From Taklimakanibacter deserti (GTDB lineage: Bacteria > Pseudomonadota > Alphaproteobacteria > Rhizobiales > Aestuariivirgaceae), in NCBI GenBank assembly GCA_003574785.1, contig QORU01000011.1, forward strand, positions 1 to 64,000: DNA of 64,000 bases. Reading direction: 5' to 3'. Within the stretch, counting starts at the first letter, position 1. Every line of letters starts with the position of its first letter. The notes under the pieces are model-generated. The model saw only the letters and a list, made by a program, of their open reading frames with translations, searched no databases and was not told the origin of the DNA. Below, one piece after another: positions 25,662 through 35,298 of this stretch. Position numbers and translations under genes: made by a program.

Positions 25662-27545
25662 ATGCGGCTGACGCGGGGATTGGCGGGCACCTCTGCGCTC
25701 GTTCTGGCTTTGTTTCTGCTGGGCCCCACGGCGCAGGCGGAAACTGACTGGTTCGCGCCGCGTCACGACCCGGCGGCAAAGCGGTCCGGCTCGATATTCG
25801 AATATTTCAAGCGCAAGCGCTATGAGCGCCGTCAGCTGGAGCGCAGCCGGGAAGTCCGCCGCTACCGCCAGCCGGGCCCGCGCATCCAGAACGCGCCGGC
25901 GATCGAAAAGGACGTGCCCGAGGCGCCGCTGGTCTATCGGGCCGAAAAGCTGCAGACCTTGCAGGTCGACAGCTTGGCCGAAGCCCTGCCTCAGGAACCG
26001 CTGCCGGCGGCCATCTATCGGGAATTGCTGAACAAGGACACGACGCTGCGCGTCACGCCAGACGAAAAGGCAGCTATTCTGGACGTTTACCGCACGAGCG
26101 GCTTCAAGCCCTTATGGACGTCGGCCGACGGCCTCGACCGGCGCGGCCGGGACGTCCTGGCAGTGCTGGCGAAGAGCGCGGATGAGGCCCTGGAGCCCTC
26201 CGATTATCTGCCGCCGGTGCTCGGCTCGTTCACCGACGGCCCTGAGGTCTTCAAGGACGACATGATTCATCTCGCCCGTCTCGATCTTGGCCTTACCGCC
26301 ATGACGCTGAAATATGCCCGCCATATCTCGGGCGGCCGCCTCGTTCCCAATCGCCTGACGAAATACAACGACATCACGCCCGACCCGGTGAATCCGGCCG
26401 CCGCCGCCAAGGTCCTCGCCTGGTCGCCCTTCCCGCTCGAATATCTGAAGAGCCTCGAGCCCAAGCATCCCGCTCTCGAATTGTTCAAGGCGGAGCTCGC
26501 CAAGAAGCGCGCGCTTTTGCATGTCGCCGAGAGCGAGGCGATCCCGCCCGGCAAAAGGGTGAAGCCCGGCGATGCCGATGATCGGCTCTCGCTGGTTCGC
26601 CATCATCTCGAAAGGCTGGGCTATCTCACGGCCGAGCCGTCGGCGAGCGGGGACACGGGCCCGCTCCTCGATCCGCAAATGTCGGAAGCGCTCAAGGCCT
26701 TCCAGGACGAGGCCCAGCTCAAGGCTTGGGGCGGTCTCGACCAGGCGACCGTCAAAGCCCTCAATGACCGCACCGAGGAGCGCAACGTAGCCAAGCTCGT
26801 CTACAATATCGAGAGGCTGCGCTGGCTGCCGAAGGATCTCGGCAGCAAATATGTCTTTGTGAATCAGGCCGCCTATCAGCTCGAGGTCGTCGCCGGCGGC
26901 CGCGAGGTCTGGCGCACCAAGGTCATCATCGGCAAGCCGCTCACCCAGACGGTCGCTTTCCACGACCGGATGGAAACGGTGGTCTTCAACCCGTCCTGGG
27001 GCGTGCCGCCGTCGATCATCCGCAAGGAAATGCTGCCCATCCTCAGGCGCGACCCCTCCTATCTCGACCGGCTGGGCTATCGTGTGGTCAGCAGGAACGG
27101 TCAGATCGTGCGCTCAAGCTCGGTCAACTGGTCGGCCTACAGCAAGGGCGTGCCCTATTCCATCCAGCAGCCGCCGAGCGACGACAACGCGCTCGGCGAG
27201 ATCAAATTCCTGTTCCCCAACTCGCACAGCATCTATTTCCACGACACGCCGGCGCGCTCGCTTTTCGCGCGCTCGGCCAGGGCCTTCAGCCATGGCTGCG
27301 TGCGCGTCGAAAATCCACGCATTTTCGCTGAAACATTGCTCGGCTTGAGTTCCGAGGAAGTGGCCAAGCGCATCGACAGCGGCAGGAGCCAGAGCGCCAA
27401 GGTCAGGGGCGACATCAAGGTCCACATCACCTACTTCACCGCCTGGCCCGATGAGAATGGCAAGATCGTCTATTATGACGACGTCTATGGCCGCGATCAG
27501 CGCATGGAAACGGCGATTTCGGCAACCGCCGTGGCGGCGAGATAA
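25662..27545 (+). CDS. Periplasmic L,D-transpeptidase (YcbB/LdtD type)
   Basis: A 627-residue exported protein with a signal peptide (cleavage after AQA, about residue 26), an N-terminal scaffold domain, a peptidoglycan-binding domain (about 300-375) and a YkuD catalytic domain (about 390-600). The active site is SHGCVRVENP with Cys546. It would form 3-3 cross-links in peptidoglycan or attach proteins to it. An exact CtrA box upstream suggests cell-cycle control. It follows the sigma-54 regulator by 135 bases. Confidence 0.92.
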   Translation: MRLTRGLAGTSALVLALFLLGPTAQAETDWFAPRHDPAAKRSGSIFEYFKRKRYERRQLERSREVRRYRQPGPRIQNAPAIEKDVPEAPLVYRAEKLQTLQVDSLAEALPQEPLPAAIYRELLNKDTTLRVTPDEKAAILDVYRTSGFKPLWTSADGLDRRGRDVLAVLAKSADEALEPSDYLPPVLGSFTDGPEVFKDDMIHLARLDLGLTAMTLKYARHISGGRLVPNRLTKYNDITPDPVNPAAAAKVLAWSPFPLEYLKSLEPKHPALELFKAELAKKRALLHVAESEAIPPGKRVKPGDADDRLSLVRHHLERLGYLTAEPSASGDTGPLLDPQMSEALKAFQDEAQLKAWGGLDQATVKALNDRTEERNVAKLVYNIERLRWLPKDLGSKYVFVNQAAYQLEVVAGGREVWRTKVIIGKPLTQTVAFHDRMETVVFNPSWGVPPSIIRKEMLPILRRDPSYLDRLGYRVVSRNGQIVRSSSVNWSAYSKGVPYSIQQPPSDDNALGEIKFLFPNSHSIYFHDTPARSLFARSARAFSHGCVRVENPRIFAETLLGLSSEEVAKRIDSGRSQSAKVRGDIKVHITYFTAWPDENGKIVYYDDVYGRDQRMETAISATAVAAR

Positions 27546-27560
27546 TCTGGATCGCTTGCG

Positions 27561-28391
27561 CTACTTGGTGGACGGATACTGGTCCATCGACGCCTCGAAG
27601 CTCATGAGGGGCGCGATGATGGTTCCATCCTTCTGTTTCTCTCCGCCGAGCGGGTCGACCGGCTGAATGAGGAAGGCGTCCTGTCCCGGATCGAGATTGG
27701 AAATGATGACGTCAAATGTCGTGGCACTCTGAGTTTCCGGCGTGAACCAGTGGATGTTGTCTATTGCCGTCGTCATCGGGGCGGCGCCCCCGGGACCAGT
27801 AACGTGATCGCCCGTCGGTCGGATGATCAGAGCACCATCCTTCTCGCCCACGCGGTCGAAGGTTCTGACACGGACCTTCCCGTCGATCACCATATGCGCG
27901 CTCGCCATATGCTTATGGCCATGCGGGGTAATGACGTGCGATGGATCGAACGTGAAAGTCGCAGCGGTGTAGGCAAGTTTCATGGGCATCCCGTTCTCGT
28001 CCCTGAAACGGATTTTCCGTTTGATGGGATCCCCCATGAAGCGCTGGCCGGCCGGCTTCACGCGCGCCCGCCTGATCTCGGCAACCAGAGAGGCGATATC
28101 GACCTCTTTCGCAAGCCGATTGACTTCATCGTGCCAACTCTTTTCTGAAACAGCGCCGGAACGCAGGCCCTGCGCCAGCTCCTCCTGGCGGTCGATCCAT
28201 TGCCGAGCCGGAAGACGGCTGTCGAGGGCTGGAGCGGCGGCCCGCGCTTCATGCACAAGAGCGTAGACGGAAAACGCGCCGAGCATGCCGGAGACGAGCA
28301 TCCGGCGACGGTTCATGAGTTGCCGCAGCAGCGGGTCATCGCAATCGACCGGAAAATCATCAGACAGATCTATGTGATGATGATCTATCAT
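27561..28391 (-). CDS. Exported cupin-fold protein
   Basis: A protein of 276 residues. NRRRMLVSGMLGAFSVYAL near residue 35 looks like a twin-arginine type export signal preceded by an unusual acidic N-terminus. The C-terminal half contains HVITPHGHKHMASAHMVIDG, a cluster of histidines fitting a cupin metal site. The specific reaction is unknown. The ATG at 28391 has a strong GGGAGG ribosome-binding site six bases upstream, which decides against longer starts. It converges with the L,D-transpeptidase gene. Confidence 0.7.
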   Translation of the reverse strand: MIDHHHIDLSDDFPVDCDDPLLRQLMNRRRMLVSGMLGAFSVYALVHEARAAAPALDSRLPARQWIDRQEELAQGLRSGAVSEKSWHDEVNRLAKEVDIASLVAEIRRARVKPAGQRFMGDPIKRKIRFRDENGMPMKLAYTAATFTFDPSHVITPHGHKHMASAHMVIDGKVRVRTFDRVGEKDGALIIRPTGDHVTGPGGAAPMTTAIDNIHWFTPETQSATTFDVIISNLDPGQDAFLIQPVDPLGGEKQKDGTIIAPLMSFEASMDQYPSTK

Positions 28392-28751
28392 CGACGCCTC
28401 CCACAGGCTGGCCCTCTCGATCAAGGGTGACACCTGGCGGTGACAGAAGCATGCCATTTGCCGCTGCACGTGACAATCGGGGGGGCAAAAACCGGCTCCG
28501 GCGCATGGAATCGGGCTTTTGGCAACAGCTGTGTCGACAAGGTGACCTTGGGGCTTGTCCTAGAGTGAAAGGTATTTTTTACTTAAGCCCCTGTTAATCA
28601 TGGTGATTTAGGATGGCTTTCGACAGGCGCTGCCTAAGAGTGGCCGTATTCTTGTCGCAAGGATGGAAGTGGTGTAAGCCGTCAGGGACGGACGGGTGCA
28701 TCGTTTCGGGATAATAGTAGGGGAACCGGGGTTCCGGTCTAAAAGTAAGTT
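28392..28751. other. Intergenic region with a CtrA box
   Basis: These 360 bases between the divergent cupin and DUF882 genes hold no convincing open reading frame. They carry an exact CtrA box at 28583-28597 and a long leader (about 150 bases) before the DUF882 start. No terminator is seen. Confidence 0.6.
28583..28597. promoter_or_regulatory. Exact CtrA box upstream of the DUF882 peptidase gene
   Basis: TTAA-GCCCCTG-TTAA matches the CtrA consensus exactly, 155 bases before the start codon. It is the third exact box in the window and again faces an envelope gene. Confidence 0.6.
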
Positions 28752-30248
28752 ATGGGTTTGCTGGCCGCTGAAAACGGACACCACGCATCATTAGCCTCGC
28801 GCGCGAAGCGGATCGCCCTCTCCACGGCTTTGGCTGGCGCCTTGACGGCCGGCCTGTGGTTCGGGTTCGGTCACGATGCCTCCGCCGGCGGTGAAACCCG
28901 CACCCTCTCGCTCTATCACGTTCACACCAAGGAAAGCCTCACCATCACCTACAAGGTGGATGGCCGCTACATCCCCTCCGCTCTCGAGAAGATCAACTAT
29001 CTGATGCGCGATTGGCGCCGCAAGGAAGTGATCCGCATCGATCCCAAGACCATCGACCTCATGTGGGAGCTGCATGCCGATTTGGGCTCGACGCGCCCCA
29101 TCCACATCATCTGCGGCTATCGCTCGCCCAAGACCAACTCCTTCCTGAAGCGCATCGGGCGCAATGTGGCGAAGAAGAGCCAGCACATGATCGGGAAGGC
29201 CATTGACCTCTATTTCCCTGATATATCGACCGAAAAGCTGCGCAACAGCGCGCTTGTCCGGCAAGTGGGCGGCGTTGGCTATTACCGTTCGTCAGGCCCC
29301 AGCGGCTTCGTCCATATCGATTCGGGCAAAGTGCGCGCCTGGCCGCGCATTGCACCATCGCAGATGGCCCGGATTTTCCGCGACTACCGCAAGACGATCG
29401 GCGCGCGCATCAATCGCGATGACCAGATCCTGGTGGCTTCGGCCGAGACCGACAATAATGCGATGAACGCGAAACTCGCCAGCATCGCCTCGACCGACTA
29501 TGACGAAGAGGACGCCGAGGAGACGGCGGCTGAGACCACAGCCCAGGTGGAAACGAAACCGGCGCCGACCCCGCGGGTGAAGCCGGCGCAGAGGCCCGTC
29601 GAGGTGGTCGACGAATATCCGGTCCCGCTGCCCAGGCCCAAGCCGATCGAAGTGCTCATGATGGCGGCCGCCAACATGCAGATCTCCCCTGCCGCCGCAC
29701 CGCCGGCCGATGTCCAGACGAACTTCAAGTCGCGTTTCGATTCCGAGTCGCTGGGCGTCATCGCCGGCGCCGAATCGATGGCCGAGGAGCCGGACGTGAC
29801 GCAAACGGCAAATGTCTCCGCCAAGGGCAGCTTCGCCGATTCGCTGCGTGACGGGACGGCTGACAATGTCCCGCTGATCAAACCGTTGAGCACGGCCTCG
29901 GCCGCCAATGACGATCTCTTCTGGTGGCCGAAGCAACTGACCTTCAGCCCTGAGCAGGCCATCCGCCGTGACGGTGCGCCGCAGGAAGTGGTGCCGGACG
30001 ACAGCGAGACGATCGCCGAGATGGCCGCCCCGCAATTGTCCTCGTCGAGCACCTTGATGGTCGCCCAGGCCAATGCCGCGCTCCCGCCGAAGATGCCCGC
30101 GCTGCAGAGCGTGTCGAGCGGCAAGGGTGATCTCCTCGAGGTCAATCGGTCGACCAAGGGCAGCATGCTCACGAACGAACCGGTCGCGATGCAGAAGAAG
30201 CGCCAGTCGCTCGGCCAGTTCATCGAAGACGTCACCGACAGCAACTGA
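28752..30248 (+). CDS. DUF882 (YcbK-type) M15 peptidase with long C-terminal tail
   Basis: A 498-residue exported protein. After a signal anchor (about residues 18-40) comes the DUF882 domain (about 50-210), related to D-Ala-D-Ala carboxypeptidases: IHIICGYRSPKTNSFLK, SQHMIGKAIDLYF (zinc His and Asp) and FVHIDSG (second His). The remaining 290 residues are Ala/Pro-rich and likely disordered. It should trim peptidoglycan peptides in the periplasm. The ATG at 28752 follows AAAAGTAAGTT, a weak ribosome-binding site. A CtrA box lies in its long leader. Confidence 0.85.
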   Translation: MGLLAAENGHHASLASRAKRIALSTALAGALTAGLWFGFGHDASAGGETRTLSLYHVHTKESLTITYKVDGRYIPSALEKINYLMRDWRRKEVIRIDPKTIDLMWELHADLGSTRPIHIICGYRSPKTNSFLKRIGRNVAKKSQHMIGKAIDLYFPDISTEKLRNSALVRQVGGVGYYRSSGPSGFVHIDSGKVRAWPRIAPSQMARIFRDYRKTIGARINRDDQILVASAETDNNAMNAKLASIASTDYDEEDAEETAAETTAQVETKPAPTPRVKPAQRPVEVVDEYPVPLPRPKPIEVLMMAAANMQISPAAAPPADVQTNFKSRFDSESLGVIAGAESMAEEPDVTQTANVSAKGSFADSLRDGTADNVPLIKPLSTASAANDDLFWWPKQLTFSPEQAIRRDGAPQEVVPDDSETIAEMAAPQLSSSSTLMVAQANAALPPKMPALQSVSSGKGDLLEVNRSTKGSMLTNEPVAMQKKRQSLGQFIEDVTDSN

Positions 30249-30575
30249 TCGGCCGCCCGTTCCTATTTGGGAGCCGGAGAGCGGATGAGCACCTGCTTTC
30301 GGGAGAGGCGTTGAGCTTGCACTGCCCGCCCTCCGGCCGACTGCCCCGGGCTGGGACCAGGACAGGTGGCCGCGAGATAACCGGGGGCCGTCCGAAGATC
30401 AATCGCAAGCCTGTCGGAAGCGGCGGATTTCCTCCCCTCTGTGGTTTTTCTACAACAGAAAAAGCCCTTTTAATTCAGGCATTTCGTTCTGATCGAAGAA
30501 AGGGTGCGGCAGGAGCAAGATGGGGCGAGCGGTTGATTCTGTCATATAATCAGACTACGGATGATCAGTTCTGGA
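30249..30575. other. Intergenic region with a hairpin at 30443-30466
   Basis: No gene is supported in these 327 bases. One T-rich hairpin, GGTTTTTCT/AGAAAAAGCC, is followed by CTTTTAATT and preceded by TTTCCTCCCC. It could terminate the DUF882 transcript or end a small RNA. Confidence 0.4.
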
Positions 30576-30809
30576 TCAGCTCTGGTCCACGCTCTCGATC
30601 CGCTGCTCCGCGAGGAGTTGGTGCTCGGCGAGTGACAGACAGGCCGCCTGCCGCTCGATCGTCCTGGTGTCATGGCCGTCGGGAATTTCGACCCAGCCTG
30701 CGGTCGGATCGTCACGGACAAGCAGCTCTTTCGCTCGCGTCAAGATCAATCGCGCGCGCCTGTCCATCGCCTGGCTGTCTGGGCGGCTCTTGTTTCCGGA
30801 GGGGGTCAT
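30576..30809 (-). CDS. Small hypothetical protein, 77 residues
   Basis: A short charged protein (ILTRAKELLVRDDPTAGWVE, then a helical C-terminus). I do not recognise it. It lies 39 bases downstream of a small membrane protein gene on the same strand, so the two may be one transcript. An internal ATG at 30767 is an equally good start. Ribosome-binding sites are weak for both. Coding status is plausible but not certain. Confidence 0.4.
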   Translation of the reverse strand: MTPSGNKSRPDSQAMDRRARLILTRAKELLVRDDPTAGWVEIPDGHDTRTIERQAACLSLAEHQLLAEQRIESVDQS

Positions 30810-30848
30810 CGGACTGAGGTTGACCTCATCCGTCGCCCGGACGCTCGC

Positions 30849-30986
30849 TCACGCCAGACCGAGGATCTTGAGCGCCGGCAACACGATCAGGAGGCCTACG
30901 GTCAGGCCGCCGCCGGTCATCCGCAACAGCATTTCAAGGAATTCGGCTTTTTCGAAGGTGGGTCGGCTCAACGGATGCTCTCTCAT
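30849..30986 (-). CDS. Small membrane protein, 45 residues
   Basis: The reading frame encodes a basic N-terminus (MREHPLSRPTFEKAEFLEML) followed by one transmembrane helix (about residues 24-44, rich in Gly, Leu, Val). The ATG at 30986 is preceded by GAGGG eight bases upstream. This kind of single-helix protein is often missed in annotation. Its function is unknown. Confidence 0.45.
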   Translation of the reverse strand: MREHPLSRPTFEKAEFLEMLLRMTGGGLTVGLLIVLPALKILGLA

Positions 30987-31288
30987 GGTCGGGCCCTCGG
31001 ATTTCCACTCGCCAACAATGCGCAAATACCGGACTGGTTCCCGGCGATTCACACCTATCCACAATTTTTTTCAGGAATCTGACGAACGGCCGGCATCGGG
31101 AATTTCTCCCTCGGCGGAGGCGCGCCCGACTTTCGCTCCGCTGAGCGTCAGCCGGCATTCAATGTCTTTCGTTGCGCGCCGGTATCGTCCGAAAAACGGT
31201 TCGTGATTTTTCACTTCGGCGCGCCAAGCGAACCGGGAGACTTTCGTTCAGCTCCGCGCCACCGGTCGGCGCTTGTGCAAAGCCTATC
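30987..31288. other. Intergenic region without recognisable features
   Basis: These 302 bases between the 45-residue protein and gapR contain no supported gene, repeat or terminator. Confidence 0.5.
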
Positions 31289-31552
31289 TCAGGCCGCTTC
31301 TTCCGCCGGCAGCATGCCCAGCGCATTCAGATAGAGATCGAGTATCGCCTCCTCTTCCTCGCGCTCATGCCGGTCCTTCTTGCGGATGGCAATGACCTTG
31401 CGCAGGATTTTGGTGTCGAAGCCATTGGCCTTGGCCTCGGCATAGATCTCCTTGATGTCACCCGCGATGACCTTCTTCTCCTCTTCCAACCTTTCGATGC
31501 GCTCGACGAGGCTCTTGAGCTGGCCTTGGGCGAAACTGGTCTTGGTATCCAT
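31289..31552 (-). CDS. gapR: GapR nucleoid-associated protein (DUF2312)
   Basis: An 87-residue helical protein of the DUF2312/UPF0335 family. The sequence [20 protein letters not shown] followed by [20 protein letters not shown] is diagnostic. In Caulobacter, GapR binds AT-rich, overtwisted DNA ahead of replication forks and supports topoisomerase action. The gene lies 17 bases after the DUF1244 gene on the same strand and probably ends a three-gene unit. Confidence 0.9.
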   Translation of the reverse strand: MDTKTSFAQGQLKSLVERIERLEEEKKVIAGDIKEIYAEAKANGFDTKILRKVIAIRKKDRHEREEEEAILDLYLNALGMLPAEEAA

Positions 31553-31569
31553 GGCGGGTTCGGTCCTGG

Positions 31570-31869
31570 CTAGTGCTTGTGGGTGGATTTGAATTGGGCT
31601 TCCTGGACCGGGCTTGCTTCGCGCTGATATTTGGCCTTCCAGTCGGCATAGGGCATGCCATAGACATGGGTGCGCGCATCCTCGCGCGCGATCGCGAGAC
31701 CCTTGGCCTTGGCGGCTTCCTCATACCAGTTGGACAGGCAATTGCGGCAGAAGCCGGCCAGGTTCATCAGGTCGATGTTCTGAACATCGGTGCGCTGGCG
31801 CAAATGCTCGACAAGGCGGCGGAAAACCGCCGCTTCGAGCTCGGTCTGGGTCTTCTGGTCGATCATCAT
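31570..31869 (-). CDS. DUF1244 family protein
   Basis: A 99-residue protein of the DUF1244 family. The segment [20 protein letters not shown] with its CRNC motif is conserved and could bind metal. The ATG at 31869 sits in an ATGATGA overlap with the stop codon of the amidohydrolase gene upstream, implying translational coupling. The role of the family is unknown. Confidence 0.87.
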   Translation of the reverse strand: MMIDQKTQTELEAAVFRRLVEHLRQRTDVQNIDLMNLAGFCRNCLSNWYEEAAKAKGLAIAREDARTHVYGMPYADWKAKYQREASPVQEAQFKSTHKH

Positions 31870-32630
31870 GAACCACCTTTCATAAACGCTTCGAGGATCG
31901 GCGCCAGCCGCGAGATCCATTCATCCACACCTGTTTGCCGGGCGATCAGGTCCTGGCGGATCTCGATGAGGCCGTGCCTTAAGTCCCGGCGCGTCCCATG
32001 GGTATATAGGGTGTCGCCTTCGAGCGCGCCCGAATAGGGCTCGTTGTCGCCGACATGGAGATCGCCCTTTGCCCGGAGCGCGCCAAGCAGATGGGCCGCG
32101 AAACGGTCGTCCTGGTCCCACAGGATGCCCACATGCCAGGGCCGGGAGATGCCTTTCCAAGTGGGTGTGAAGCTGTGGATCGAGACCAGGAGCGGAGCCG
32201 TGCCTTCAGCCAGGGCGGCGTCGATCTCGGCCCTGATGGCGGCGTGATAGGGCCGGTGGAACCGGGCGAGGCGCTTCTCCCGTTCCTTATCGTCAACCAG
32301 GGCGTTTCCCGGGATGACGGCCCCGTCCGAGACCCGCATGATGAGGGTCGGATCATCGGCGCCGCGGTTGGGATCGATCAGGAGTCGTGAAAACGCCGCC
32401 AGGAGCGCCGGACAGCCGAGCGCCAAAGCCAGACCGCGTGTCACCGCCTCGACCCCGATATCATAGGCGATGTGCCGCTCGAATTGCTCGAGCGGCAGGC
32501 CGAGCGACCCGTATTCCGCCGGCAAGGAATTTCTGGCGTGATCGGCAATGAGGATGATTCCCCGCTTCAAATCTCCGGGAATCCGGGCAAAACTCTCATC
32601 GCGGCTTGTATTAAGGCTTGTTTCAAACAT
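31866..32630 (-). CDS. N-formylglutamate amidohydrolase family protein
   Basis: A protein of 254 residues in the FGase family (GIILIADHARNSLPAEYGSL; LVSIHSFTP; HVGDNEPYSG). Members hydrolyse N-formylglutamate to glutamate and formate, or related amides. It overlaps DUF1244 by four bases. The ATG at 32630 begins close to the conserved core but lacks a clear ribosome-binding site; ATGs at 32666/32669 are alternatives. A second family member lies at 41712-42584. Confidence 0.82.
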   Translation of the reverse strand: MFETSLNTSRDESFARIPGDLKRGIILIADHARNSLPAEYGSLGLPLEQFERHIAYDIGVEAVTRGLALALGCPALLAAFSRLLIDPNRGADDPTLIMRVSDGAVIPGNALVDDKEREKRLARFHRPYHAAIRAEIDAALAEGTAPLLVSIHSFTPTWKGISRPWHVGILWDQDDRFAAHLLGALRAKGDLHVGDNEPYSGALEGDTLYTHGTRRDLRHGLIEIRQDLIARQTGVDEWISRLAPILEAFMKGGS

Positions 32631-32803
32631 TGCGGGTCTTATAGGGGGTCCGAAATGACCAGTCATCATCTTGCCAAACTTGACGGCAGGACTAGTTGTG
32701 GCACAACGCGGGTGCGCCTGGAGGCCTGCCGGCGGTTGACGCCTGTTCATTGACAGGGAATGTTATGATCGATTCGATAGTATCTCTGGAGGCCACGGGA
32801 CGA

Positions 32804-33241
32804 ATGTCACAATGGTCGGCAACAATGGCTGCCGCGTTTCTGGCTTTGGCCTTCATGACCCAAGGCGCCAAGGCCGATCTCAAGCTGTGCAACAAGACGG
32901 AGAGCCGTGTGGGCGTGGCGCTTGGCTATAAGGACAAGGAAGGCTGGGCCTCCGAAGGCTGGTGGAATATCGGCGCCAATAACTGCGAGACCTTGCTCAA
33001 GGGCCCGCTCATCGCCCGCTATTACTATATTTTCGCCGTCGACTATGACAAAGGCGGTTCATGGGGCGGCAAGTCGATGATGTGCACCAGGGACAAGATC
33101 TTCACCATCCGCGGCATCGGCAACTGCCCCGAACGCGGCTATCAGAAAACCGGTTTCTTCGAGGTCGACACCAAAGAGGAAGTCGACTGGACGATTTCGC
33201 TTTCAGGTGAAAAGACCGCGACCGGTAATCAACCCCAGTGA
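32804..33241 (+). CDS. DUF1036 family secreted protein
   Basis: A 145-residue protein with a signal peptide (cleavage after AKA, about residue 24) and the DUF1036 core DLKLCNKTESRVGVALGYKD. Cysteines in the mature part could form disulfides. GGAGG lies 11 bases before the ATG at 32804; a longer start at 32765 also has an AGGGA site. The stop overlaps the GTG start of pyk (GTGA), so the two are translationally coupled, an arrangement I would not have expected for a secreted protein and a glycolytic enzyme. Confidence 0.82.
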   Translation: MSQWSATMAAAFLALAFMTQGAKADLKLCNKTESRVGVALGYKDKEGWASEGWWNIGANNCETLLKGPLIARYYYIFAVDYDKGGSWGGKSMMCTRDKIFTIRGIGNCPERGYQKTGFFEVDTKEEVDWTISLSGEKTATGNQPQ

Positions 33242-34659
33242 GACGCAATCGCAGCGTCAAGGTCATCGCCACGCTCGGGCCTGCCTCCTCCAGCCCGGAG
33301 ATGATCGAAAAGCTGTTCCTGGCGGGTGCGGACGTGTTCCGCATCAACATGAGCCATACCTCGCACAAGCTGCTCGAGGAGCTGCATGGCGCGATCCGCC
33401 AGGTGGAAGCCAAGCTCAACCGGCCGATCGGCATACTGGCCGATCTTCAGGGACCGAAATTGCGCATCGGCACCTTCAAGGACGGCGAAGCGCGCATCAA
33501 GGCCGGCCAGATCTTCACTTTCGACACCGACCCGGCGCCTGGCGATGAAGCCCGCGTCTATCTCGGCCATCCGGAGATCTTTTCCGCCGTCAAGCCGGGC
33601 GACAGCCTGCTCGTCAATGACGGGCGTCTCAGGGTCGAGATCACCGATGTGAAGCCCGACCGCCTGGTCACGACCGTGGTCTTCGGCGGCGTCCTGTCGG
33701 ACAAGAAGGGCCTCAATTTGCCGGACACGATCCTGCCTATCCCGGCCTTGACCGAGAAGGATCGCGCCGATCTCGATTTGGCCGCCCATATCGGCGTCGA
33801 CTGGATTGCGCTTTCCTTCGTGCAGCGCCCGGACGATGTCGCCGAGGCCCGCAAGCTCATCGCCGGGCGTGCCGGCGTCATGGCCAAGATCGAGAAGCCC
33901 TCGGCGCTCAATGCGCTGCAGGAAATCCTCGAGATTTCGGACGGCATCATGGTGGCCCGCGGCGATCTCGGCGTCGAACTGCCGCTCGAGACCGTGCCGG
34001 CGCGCCAGAAGCAGATCACCCGCGCCGCAAGGCGCGCCGGACGACCCGTCGTCGTCGCCACCCAGATGCTGGAATCCATGATCGTCGAGCCGGTGCCGAC
34101 GCGGGCTGAGGTTTCCGACGTCGCCACCGCCGTCTATGAGGGGGCCGATGCCATCATGCTGTCGGCCGAAAGCGCCACCGGCAAATGGCCCGACAAGGCG
34201 GTGGCCACTATGGACGCGATCGCCCAGTCGGTCGAGAACGACGCCTTTTATCGCGGCATCATCACCGCGCAGAGAAGCGAGCCGGAGCCCACGAGCGCCG
34301 ATGCGATCTCGGCCGCCGCCCGCCAGGTCGCCGAGACGCTCAATCTCGCGGCCATCGTCTGCTACACCGCTTCGGGCTCGACCGGCATTCGCGTCTCGCG
34401 CGAGCGGCCCGACGTGCCGATCATCGCGCTGTCGCCCATCACCGCGACGAGCCGCCGCCTGGCTCTGGTCTGGGGCCTGCATTGCGTCTTGACCGACGAT
34501 GCGCATGATCTCGACGACATGGTCTCGCGCGCCTGCAACATCGCGCAGGCCGAAGGCTTCGCCGATCCGGGCGAGCGCATCATCATCACCGCCGGCGTCC
34601 CGCTCGGCACGCCCGGCGCCACCAACATGCTGCGCATCGCCTATCTCAGCCGCGATTGA
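33238..34659 (+). CDS. pyk: Pyruvate kinase
   Basis: A 473-residue type II-like pyruvate kinase: VIATLGPASSSPEMI near the start, the substrate loop VFRINMSH, the catalytic GVDWIALSFVQ and the signature DGIMVARGDLGVELPLE. It transfers phosphate from phosphoenolpyruvate to ADP in the cytosol. The GTG start lies within the stop of the DUF1036 gene. The 3' end overlaps a convergent, frameshifted gene by 14 bases. Confidence 0.96.
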   Translation: MRRNRSVKVIATLGPASSSPEMIEKLFLAGADVFRINMSHTSHKLLEELHGAIRQVEAKLNRPIGILADLQGPKLRIGTFKDGEARIKAGQIFTFDTDPAPGDEARVYLGHPEIFSAVKPGDSLLVNDGRLRVEITDVKPDRLVTTVVFGGVLSDKKGLNLPDTILPIPALTEKDRADLDLAAHIGVDWIALSFVQRPDDVAEARKLIAGRAGVMAKIEKPSALNALQEILEISDGIMVARGDLGVELPLETVPARQKQITRAARRAGRPVVVATQMLESMIVEPVPTRAEVSDVATAVYEGADAIMLSAESATGKWPDKAVATMDAIAQSVENDAFYRGIITAQRSEPEPTSADAISAAARQVAETLNLAAIVCYTASGSTGIRVSRERPDVPIIALSPITATSRRLALVWGLHCVLTDDAHDLDDMVSRACNIAQAEGFADPGERIIITAGVPLGTPGATNMLRIAYLSRD

Positions 34660-35275
34660 GATCCCTTGCCGTAGTGCAAGGCGCAAGATGCCAGTTCGTT
34701 GTTCTCAACTCTTCATCTCCAACGGTGACGACAAGCCCGCCGTCAGTCAGCCGATTGGCTCGAGCCGGCCCCACGACATACTGCCCCTGAGGTGGTGACC
34801 AGATCGGCCGCAGTTTGTCTGCGACGATCTCGTAAATACCGTGTCTCCTGACAATCGCTGGCGTGCCGTTCGGCATCGTCACGGCATGGAACCAACCGGG
34901 ATCGGATCTGTCTTCGGGAACGAGCTCGAACAGCGCAAGTTCGCCATGACGCGTTCCACGAATTTCATAGAGCCGGCCGCCGCCGTCAACAAAAGTACGC
35001 TCGCTCTCGATGGGACGGTTCATCCAGCCCCAGCCGAAAGGCGCGATGGCGGGCCCGTCAAGCTGTTCGACGGTTCGTCCGTCATACGAGAAGAGATGTC
35101 CATGCGCGTCGCTCATCAAAGCGGTGCCTGACGTCGTTACATCACCGTAGTGGCGGCGCATCCCAGTCCCCGGAATTGGGGAAAATACGCCATCAACCAG
35201 TTTCTCTTGATCACCGAGAAAGAGAATGGCGCCTAGCGCCGGGCTGACCCGGCGATCGCCGATCTTTGCAACCAC
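34646..35275 (-). pseudogene. 3' part of a frameshifted gene for a secreted protein
   Basis: This frame (209 residues from a GTG) lacks its own signal peptide or a good start. Read upstream it continues in-frame as AELKKRHNITRVVAKIGDR, which joins naturally to the end of the 35299-35670 frame if one base is restored near 35311. Together they give about 340 residues with short beta-strand-rich, tryptophan-containing blocks, perhaps a propeller. I do not recognise the family. A sequencing error would give the same picture. Confidence 0.6.
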
Positions 35276-35298
35276 GCGCGTTATGTTGTGCCGTTTTT

